Positions 56,201 through 64,000 of a stretch of DNA of 64,000 nucleotides are shown in pieces. A program made the translations under genes and the position numbers. Under the pieces are notes generated by a model, which saw nothing but the letters and a program-made list of their open reading frames with translations, ran no database searches and was not told the DNA's origin. The stretch is from contig BQMF02000103.1 of NCBI GenBank assembly GCA_027922465.2, positions 1 to 64,000 of the forward strand, written 5' to 3'. The stretch comes from Turritopsis dohrnii (lineage: Eukaryota > Cnidaria > Hydrozoa > Anthoathecata > Oceaniidae). Position 1 is the first letter of the stretch; the number at the start of each line of letters is the position of its first letter.

Positions 56201-59200
56201 TATAAAAGTAAATGGAGTTATGATCTTAGGAGGAAAAAAACATAATGCTGGCTGTACTATGAAGATGAAAAAGAATCTTGAGATAAGGCTAATAATAAAT
56301 CAAAGAAAAGAAATATTTCCCTATCCAAATGGTATTTGATCAAAGAAAATGGAGAAAAACTGTACTTGTTTACTTGTTTTCACATTACCAGAAACAAAGG
56401 TATTTAAGTTCAAGTGTTCCCAAATGTTCTTGATTTGGGAAAAATGGTGGCCACCTGCCATAAAGGAAAACATTATCTCACTAAACATGGAGATATTATA
56501 TACCATTTTGTAGCATTTTTGATGCTGATCATTCTTTACTAAAACACTATGGTATGAAAATCAACTGTAGGGAAGTTATATACATTTATAATGATTTTTT
56601 TTTAAGCTTCTTCAAAATATTTCATAAAACCTATATACATCAGGTATAAATCGATACATCGCTTAAATTTCAATTGAGACTGGGGTAGGAGTGTGAATTG
56701 GACACTTGTCGAGATTGATTTTAAGTTGTAAGAAGAACTAAGAAGACTCAAAAGACTGATCATTGTATAGCACATGATGTGGAAACTTTGCGGTAGACAG
56801 TTTTTGATATTCCTTTTGATTCAAATATCAACATTATCCCTATATGGAGATCCCTATATGGAGATGCTAGAACAAAATTGAAACAAAACTAGTATTGTGC
56901 ACCTGAGCACTAAGTTGTAAGTTCAACTCTTGATGAGCTTTATACCATGTTAACTACATATAAGTTGACATCATGACCATGTCAGAAATTTGGTTAAAGA
57001 ACAACTAACAGTCATTAACATCCTAGGATACCATTTGGAATACCAAAGCTGAGAAAACAAGCGAGGGGGTGGTGTTGGAGTATTTATCAAAGACATTCAA
57101 AATACAAAGTGCTATAACAGGGACAAGGTGATTATAATTGCAGGAGACTTCAACATAGATCTGATAAACAGAGATACAACAACAGTCTCCAAATACAACG
57201 ATATACTTGAAGCGTATAGCTTTACACAGCATATCCTTTCTGACAAGAAGTGGAAAAACAGTCATATACCACACCAGCTCCAATATATACCAAGAAGATT
57301 AACATGTGAAAATGTATTACATCAGTGATCACGATTCACCGCAATATTAAACATTAAAACCAATACTTGGAACCTCACTACAAATTCGTAAGAAACGAAA
57401 AAAAAATTTAACCTGTAACAGTGCCGAATCCAGAAGTTTTTTGGGCATAACGTTTTCTTATATATTCTGAATGCATGATTTAGTGTCAAACAGGTGAAAT
57501 TTACGAATTTCATCAAGCAAAAATTAACAGTGTGCTCGACTCTCTATTTTTACTTCCTTTTCTTCTTGTCATTGTATCAATATTTCAGAACTGCGAAGGA
57601 GAGAGATAATGTTCAATATCAATTCCCTTCAGAGCTGTTATCTCTGTATACGTTCGTTAAATAACTTTAACAGTAAACTTTAAATAACCTTAAATCAGCA
57701 AACAAACCCTTAAAAGCCCTTTACCTTAAATTTTTTGGGCACATTTTTTGGGCACCCATAACAGTTCAACGTTGTGAAAAACCCTCTGGATTTGCCACTG
57801 TGTAACAATACATAAACGACTTCAACCAACTACCATAATCAACTGTTTGATCAACTAGAAGATCAACTTGATGTGCTGAACCAATAAATCACAGATTGTA
57901 TCAACACTCAAGCCCCTTTGAAACACACAAGATTTACAAGACCTCCTGCACCTTGGATGAATACACTCAACATTTCAAAGCTACAGAACAAAAGAAACGA
58001 AATAAGGAAAATTGCACATCAAACCCAACAGGAAGGAGACTGGGTTGCATTCAGGGCAGTGCGGAATAAAATCAAAAAGCAGATAAGATCTACTAAAAAA
58101 ACTTTTTACCAGACAGCACGTTCGTCCAAAAAACCTAAAAGTGTTTGGAGAACTATACATCGAATTCTCAAGGCTAATCCTGAAAGAACCACAAGGATGA
58201 CAGCATTGTTGAATGAATATTTTAACTCAACAAATCAACACGACCTTACAATTGAAACCAACAATGTACAACCAAGTCAGAAAAGAAATCATCTATTTAA
58301 CAAGTGACTGTTCCACTATATTTGATACCATTCCTGTAAGATACTTGGAAACAGTTGCAGACTACGCTAATAACCGATATAATAAACATAACAACTGTAT
58401 AAAGACCAACAAGTTTCCAAAGCAATGGAAAAGTGGAAGAATATCACAAATTCTGAGAGCAAATGTACCAACGAAACCAGAAAAGTTTCAACCGCTGAAA
58501 GAATTATTTTGAAACAAGTAAAGGAATTCATTAATGATCAGGGACTTTACAAGTCCATACAATCTAAATATATTTGATATATTGTGATTAAGTGGAAAAA
58601 ATGTCTTGATTTTAACAAAATGTAATATCTCTATTTTCACTTTAAGTATTTTGTTCTTTCATCTTGGGGAATAACTTCTCTACAGTTGATTTTCAGACCA
58701 TGGTCTTTTAGCAAATAATGGTCAGCTTAAACGCTACAAAATGGTAGATAATATGTCCATTTTTAGTGACATAAATTTTTTCCTCTATGACAGGCAGCCA
58801 CCATTATGGATTTTGGGTCTTTTCCCAATCCAGAAAATGGAGGCTTTTTTGGGTGATTCAGGACATGATTCTGAGTCACTGTGGAAAATTTCAGCTTGTT
58901 ACAATTTTCTCAAATTCTTAAGGACTGGACTAGTAGAAGACCACCTGCATAACACAACCATATCTATTGTTCTTCAAATAAAGAAACACTTGCAGGCCCT
59001 ATTTTAGAATTAAAAGGCAGCGTCCGACAAGAGACGAAAGGGCGCCACCTATGTTTACCTGTGCACTTAATTCACTATCACCCGAAGAATGATGCAATAC
59101 ACGTGTATTCGACTTCGCAATTCTTCAATAAAAGCAAAAGTTCTTTGCTCTCCATCACAGGAATAATTTTACAAACCACTATATTCATTCATAACAGAAG

Positions 59201-62200
59201 AAAAGAAAAGAGCGCGAGCTCACTTCGTTTAATTGCCTTAGCAGGTGGTACATTACATTTTAGTTTTTTCTCTCTCTCTCGTGTCTTCGCATTACGTCAT
59301 TTGTTATTTGCAGACTTTAAAAAGATTTTCTTTTACTCACATAATGGACAACAAAGAGAATGAATGAGTCTATTGGAAAGAAAAATTTTCAGTTGCGCGT
59401 CTCAAGTCTCAACAACGTTACATTTCTCAAATAAATAAAAACAACATGTAAGGGCAGATTAGAGGGCATTCATAAAGTTTTAAAAGGGCATTGATCAAAC
59501 TCAAAAGGGCACAGGATGATCTTTAAAAGGCAGTTTTCACATCTGACCCCCCTAACATTCTCGCGTTTTTCAACGTTTCCGGCAAAGTTGAAAAATACCA
59601 TTTTAAGAAAAGGCGTTTTTCAAGGGATGCGTCCGGTACGCGGACGCTTTTTTTCACTAAAAAATCGCCTGACTTGTATAAAAGAAACACCAGTTTTGCT
59701 CTTTTTTAACTACATGCAACACATTGGAGATAATTTCAATGGATATGGATAATTTTATTAATGGTACATCCATTTCTCTTACAGTACTCCAATAGCCTGT
59801 AATATCAAGTAGAAAATTGTAGATCCTGAGAGAAATGGAGAGTAGGAAATAAAGCTAATCTGAACCGAAAGTCGTTAAGCACATAATTCATTTGATTTCA
59901 GCAGTTAATTTTTGATCTGCAACATATATAAAATTTTAAAAATGTTTTTTGATAGTAAGTTATGGAAATTTAATTTGGGGCCGTTAATGGGGAAATAACA
60001 TCTAACATTTTCTACGGTTTCAATATGGATTACATGTTACGTCATTTGTGCCAAAAATGCAACCCAGACTAATTGGAAATTCCCAATATAAGGATTGATT
60101 AGAAGAAAGTAAAAATTTAAAGCAAAATTGTTCCACAAATAGAAAACAGATGCACCAGTGACGGAATGTGGCTAGAAATGTTAAACAATACCTTATGATA
60201 ATAACAACACTAATAATCAATTTAGGTTTCCTAAACTTTAGCAATTTATTTATCTCCAAGGGCTTTTTTCATTTCTTGAGTCTTGTGAGCTATTTCTAGG
60301 ACTTAGTCATGAAACTTTTCATCAAATTAAAAATGAAATTCAAAATAGTTCATGGTCAATCTAGAGAGATCTTTGAACAGTGCAGCTAGCTCTAGTTTCA
60401 ATAGAAAAAATTCTTGCATTGCTTGTACTGTATTATCTAGAAAAAGAAACTTTGCACTTTAAAAAACAGGAAAAGAACATGTAATCAATTATGAATTTTG
60501 AAAATTTTGCTAAAATTTCCTGTTGGGAAAACCAAATCCTTGACAATATAAAAGGCAATGAACCTTCTAGCAACATTTGAAACTTTGTTTTTCAGTGATG
60601 ATGAGCATAGGGAGGTGTTCAGTGATGTGGTTGCTAAAACACTTGACAATTCAAAAACCATTTGAACTTCAAACCAAAACGATGGAGAGTAATAAATTTT
60701 TTTTTTTATTTTCAGGTTTTATTTTTCCTACTTATTAATTTTTGAATAAATTTTACTCATTGTCAAAGTAATCTTTATAGCTAACATTTTATGTTCCGAA
60801 TCTTCGAAAACATTGTTTTGTTTTATCAAATTCATTCTCCGTGAAAATCTCATTGTTTTTACATATATATGACACATTTCAAATTTGACTTGACTATCAT
60901 ACAGAATGAAGATCGTTGATCAAATTGATCGCACATCTGTCAAAAATTTACACGAGCGCATGCCATAACTGATATCGCCAATTAAGGCGTGCAATGACCG
61001 CAGGTCTGCTAGTTTTCTTACGACCAGGCCTGAATAGAAGTGAGGTAGATGGTCAGACTGCAAAATTGGATGACATATAGGACAATGGGGGCCAATACAA
61101 TGATTTCTTTTTGAAAGAAAACTAGAAATAACTGCATTGTTCAAAGATTTTCCTAGGTTTTGAATTTTAATTGTTATGAAAAAAGTCATTAATAAAGTCC
61201 TTTACTTCAATATAATTTCTTTTTACCAAAAATTTGTCCAAAATATATTCTTGGTTTCCAAATATTATTTTGAACACAAAAATCCTTTCACAATAACAGG
61301 TGGGAAGTTATAGTTAGCAGTACAGCAAACAGGGAAAGCATCACAGTGAATATTCTGATGTTGATTTTTTTACAAAATAATTATTTCTGTTCACTTATGA
61401 GCTATCAGAATTTTCCAACTTAAAAGAACGAAGGAAGTTTAGGGTGGAAGCTCACAGATTAATTAATCACAGTTCAGTTAGGACCACTGAAAAAATTGTT
61501 TCATATTGCTTTATGACAGCCATACGAGGAAGTGCATTCACAACTTATTCTTCTGATTTGAGAATACAACATCGACTATTTTATTGTAAATCGTGAAAAT
61601 AGTAATTATCGTCTGATTTAATTTGTAATTTAGGACTCTTTACTTTGTAACATTCTTGTTGATATAAATAAATTGTCCAGAACATTGCCAGTTTTATTTC
61701 AATAAATGCAGAGACAGTCCACGAAATTCAGGTCGGCATTGCCGAATGCCGACCTGAAAACCGACCTAGACAAGCATGGGGTCGGCTAAATTTTGCCAAC
61801 CTAAATACACAATTTTCACGGCATTTTCCTTTTTCTTATCCTAACGTAATATCAAAACATGATTTCAAACAAATATGTTTAAAATCACTTGCACGAAGAA
61901 TTTTCAGACACAAAAGATTCTGTTTGCTTTGATCAATTCTTCACGTGCAGCACGTGATTTTGATTGACAGGATTCGAAATCAATGCACGGATTCGAAATC
62001 AAAATTTTACAGCACTCCATCACTTTCTTACGTTATTCATTTATGACAAATTTCTTTAGCAAATTGTATCATCAACAGTGAAGGGTGTTTAGAAAGATTA
62101 ATTTTTTTCGTGCACAAATATATTTGTGTGAAAAATAGGAAGTTATTTCGTAAGTAGGTAATCTTCATGTGGAGCAATCATGCCATCAAAGAAAATCGTA

Positions 62201-63619
62201 TCAGGTTGGGGTTTTGATTGTCTTGAATATGATTGTGACAGCAATGGAGAAGTAACTATGATAAGGTGCAGAATTTGCAGGGAGTACTCCCAGTTAACAT
62301 CAGTATCACACGCAAAGAAAGGAGTTGCGAAAGTAGCTTCTGAAACATTTGTTAAAGGCACGACAGTGGTGAAAAAAAATAATTTCGCAGAACACGTTAA
62401 AAAATCCTTTGAGTTGTATCACCGATTGTCTTTGAGGAGGTAATTGTCAGCTTCAATATTCTTCGTTCGTATCAATAAACTTATTTACATACATGACTGC
62501 GTTTTTTCTTAAATCTCCGATCCCCTTCAATATGAATTTAACATGTGAGTACTGGGCCTTACATGGCTACCGTGAGATTAGCACCAAACCATGCGCCATT
62601 TTTAAAATCGCCTTGCTCACGTTATTGCTTCTTGTAACGCCAGCAACAACAGGATACTACATTGGTAAAATTTGAGTGTATGCAGGACTGTACAAAGTTT
62701 TCAATCGTCAGTTGCTATGATTTGCAAAAATAAAAGTGTCGGGAAGAATGTGCAATTTCAGATGAGGTGAAACCTGTTGTGCTGACCCAAGGAAGCAAGG
62801 AGAACGGCAATGCCGACCTAAAGTAAGGCCTAGGTCGGCAAAATTTCACATAAGTGCCGTCCTAAAATTCTTCGAATTTCGTGGGCTGCAGAGAACATCA
62901 ATGGAATTTGTCAAGATTCAGATGAAAAGTGGTAAGGAATGCACTCATAACAAAACTAAAGTCGAATTCGATTAGAAGAGTGTTTGTCAAGTGCGCAAAT
63001 CATGAGAAGTGTTTTCACAGCATGCCCTGGCCAGGAAATTGAAAAGGGTAGCAGTAAAAAGTTTTGTTTTTAGATAAAGTTTCACCACCCCCAAAATTAA
63101 AAAAAATTACCATGTCAAATTTTCCCTAGAATGATACTTCTACGCAGTTGTTATGCTTGATTGCCATCATTTAATCAGTTGTATTTTAATAGGAGAGTAA
63201 AACAATATATTATCGTGGTAATTCTTTATAATAAATCATGATTTATTTCACCGCGAAGACAGATTCTGATGGAGAGCTCCTAACACCAGTGGCTAGCTTA
63301 AGAAACTTACATGATGATACTCTTCCTCTAGCCTTCAATATCATCTATTTCTATAAGGGATAGCTCATCAAACAGAAATATAGCTAACATGATGTATCAG
63401 CACTTTGGGGGATGGGAGTGTAGTGTGGAGAAAGTTGAGTTACAAAACTAAATTAGATTAACTAGAAGAAAGATTTTGATGGTTTTCCTTCCCACACACA
63501 GTCAGGTTAACGAAAAAATTATCTATTTTCAGTTTTACTTTTAACATTCGTAAACAGAAACAGAATTTCTATAAAATATCTATAATACTGGCAATCATAC
63601 CTTCCACTCCGGACGCCAT
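53236..63619 (-). CDS. UBE2V: Ubiquitin-conjugating enzyme E2 variant (UBE2V/Mms2), five exons
   Basis: Exons on the minus strand: 63619-63601 (MASGVE), 55714-55578, 54273-54151, 53961-53882 and 53296-53236 (TAA). All introns are GT-AG and all phases agree, giving 420 nt and 139 residues. The protein matches UBE2V throughout: [87 protein letters not shown] and a [11 protein letters not shown] tail. UEV proteins lack the E2 catalytic Cys and partner Ubc13/UBE2N to make K63-linked ubiquitin chains in DNA-damage tolerance and signalling. Here the aligned position is Arg97, but Cys99 and Cys101 (RFCVCLAKW) replace the usual SIPV segment. Introns are 7886, 1304, 189 and 585 bp; the first is packed with transposons. 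UBE2V1 versus UBE2V2 cannot be assigned. Confidence 0.95.
54022..54050. repeat. (CAA)n microsatellite in UBE2V intron 3
   Basis: About nine CAA units within the 189-bp third intron, close to the acceptor of exon 4. Confidence 0.85.
54801..55276. mobile_element. hAT-like MITE in UBE2V intron 2
   Basis: CAGCCTTCTGAATTTACG (54801) is mirrored by a right end finishing ACTAATTCAGAGGGCTG (55276). TTTTTG flanks both sides (54795-54800, 55277-55282), a probable 6-bp duplication. Inside, GCCGTCGTAAAT/GCCGTAAATC words recur. 476 bp without transposase. Confidence 0.68.
56330..56600 (-). repeat. Inverted repeat arm 1 (partner 58665-58900)
   Basis: Reverse complement reads CTACAGTTGATTTTCATACC, GCTACAAAATGGTATATAAT and GTGGCCACCATTTTTCCC, matching the plus strand at 58680-58830 with many substitutions. 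The two arms bracket the non-LTR remnant. Family unknown. Confidence 0.6.
57000..58580 (+). pseudogene. Non-LTR retrotransposon remnant (endonuclease to start of RT)
   Basis: [16 protein letters not shown] (57128 on) is the conserved GDFN region of the APE endonuclease; SDHDS appears in another frame near 57323. 57918-58307 encodes the linker ([39 protein letters not shown]), and 58370-58540 holds the first RT block ([13 protein letters not shown], then [14 protein letters not shown]). The catalytic core and 3' end are absent, frames are broken, and a hAT MITE splits it at 57419-57800. Confidence 0.7.
57419..57800. mobile_element. hAT-like MITE nested in the non-LTR remnant
   Basis: Ends CAGTGCCGAATCCAGAAG (57419) and CTCTGGATTTGCCACTG (57800) match the common hAT terminus CAGTGGCGGATCCAG. 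TGTAA flanks both sides (57414-57418, 57801-57805), a 5-bp duplication. TTTTTTGGGCA words recur near both ends. Confidence 0.75.
58665..58900 (+). repeat. Inverted repeat arm 2 (partner 56330-56600)
   Basis: CTACAGTTGATTTTCAGACC, GCTACAAAATGGTAGATAAT and GGCAGCCACCATTATGG correspond to arm 1. The open frame 58741-59007 follows the repeat and is not considered a gene. Confidence 0.6.
60596..60665 (+). other. Weak terminal-exon candidate
   Basis: A good acceptor (CTTTGTTTTTCAG) precedes an open stretch encoding [20 protein letters not shown] then TI and a TGA. It lies within UBE2V intron 1 on the opposite strand. No upstream exon or family was recognised. Confidence 0.18.
61715..62888 (+). mobile_element. 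hAT deletion derivative carrying an N-terminal zinc finger
   Basis: CAGTCCACGAAATTC (61715) is mirrored by GAATTTCGTGGGCTG (62888); CAGAGA flanks both sides (61709-61714, 62889-62894), a 6-bp duplication. GGTCGGCA/TGCCGACC words are concentrated near both ends, probable binding repeats. Two coding fragments remain inside. Confidence 0.8.
62180..62443 (+). pseudogene. hAT-type N-terminal zinc-finger fragment
   Basis: [19 protein letters not shown] is followed by [12 protein letters not shown] and [20 protein letters not shown], a CxxC ... H-type finger like that of ZNF862-related hAT proteins. The frame stops at 62443. Further downstream (62493-62675) [20 protein letters not shown] and [12 protein letters not shown] recall the start of the hAT dimerisation region, so the middle of the gene appears deleted. 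Confidence 0.55.
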
Positions 63620-64000
63620 CATGAACTTATGTTATAAACGCTTTCAATACCCCCGTTCAATATCAGTTCTATTCAGATGACATAACAAATCAAAGTCATG
63701 CAAATATTTCATCAAGCGTCTAGCCCACAATCAGGAATCTTCACACAATATCCCATCAAAATGAAGTTCTAACAAGAATTTATGGTGAATAGTCCACAGT
63801 TTGAATGGTTGTTTATGTACGGCCGTCAGGGGGACACAAATTCTACCAAGTCTAGGGGCCCTATTTTGTTACATTTTCATTACCCCCGTGTTAAAAGATT
63901 TTGTCAAGCAAACTTGAGGTATCATTGGCAACAATTCCGGGGGAGCTCTGAAATAGACCTAAAACACGACCACCGAACACATGAACGTTCTTTACCACAC
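63620..64000. promoter_or_regulatory. 5' flank of UBE2V (presumed promoter/5' UTR)
   Basis: Immediately upstream of the UBE2V start codon on the minus strand. No TATA box or named site is obvious. Position is the only evidence. Confidence 0.35.

Larger units (their letters stand above)
55715..63600 (-). other. UBE2V intron 1 (7.9 kb), transposon-filled
   Basis: Bounded by GT (63600-63599) and AG (55716-55715) on the minus strand. It holds an inverted repeat pair, a non-LTR remnant split by a hAT MITE, and a hAT deletion derivative. Stretches 59000-60590 and 60670-61710 show no supported gene; GGCAGCGTCCG / AAGGGCAC words near 59010-59515 recall 34440-34620. Confidence 0.85.

Overview
This is an AT-rich stretch of animal nuclear DNA packed with transposable elements. 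The only gene I can identify firmly is a five-exon UBE2V/Mms2 ubiquitin-conjugating enzyme variant on the minus strand (53236-63619). A second spliced gene, encoding an RPA-like OB-fold/zinc protein, lies near the left edge (1697-3122, plus strand). GT-AG introns, the UBE2V protein and the repeat mix (hAT, Kolobok, pogo, DD41D mariner, Helitron, Penelope, Copia and several non-LTR lineages) point to an invertebrate metazoan. A cnidarian, perhaps a hydrozoan, is my best guess, but that is inference.

Layout. 1-1680: AT-rich DNA with degenerate repeats. 1697-3122: RPA-like gene. 3300-11420: a TE cluster with three related elements (TGTGA... ends, TATA target duplications). The middle one carries a THAP-encoding Kolobok-like element, which itself carries a hAT. 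11423-15013: Helitron copies, a second Kolobok copy and a TACCGTATTTGCC element. 15297-18765: a hAT MITE, tRNA-like repeats, another Helitron and a CR1-like 3' fragment. 18766-25030: decayed DNA, four more Helitrons and Penelope fragments. 25214-28651: a hAT element with complete ends and a spliced, nearly intact transposase. 29854-32128: a hAT C-terminal fragment next to a rearranged Copia element with a perfect target duplication. 36080-38959: a frameshifted non-LTR retrotransposon. 40414-46496: smaller DNA elements, a candidate small secreted-peptide gene and a pogo remnant. 46785-48642: a mariner-like element with perfect 121-bp inverted repeats and an intact transposase. 48650-49620: another non-LTR 3' end. 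51802-52622: foldback repeats and a 74-bp tandem array. 53236-63619: UBE2V, whose first intron (7.9 kb) is filled with hAT and non-LTR remnants.

How it fits together. Nearly all coding-like sequence outside UBE2V and the RPA-like gene belongs to mobile elements, so the window is best read as nested insertions around sparse host exons. Exons were placed by eye from splice sites and reading-frame continuity; family names rest on termini, target duplications and recognisable protein motifs.
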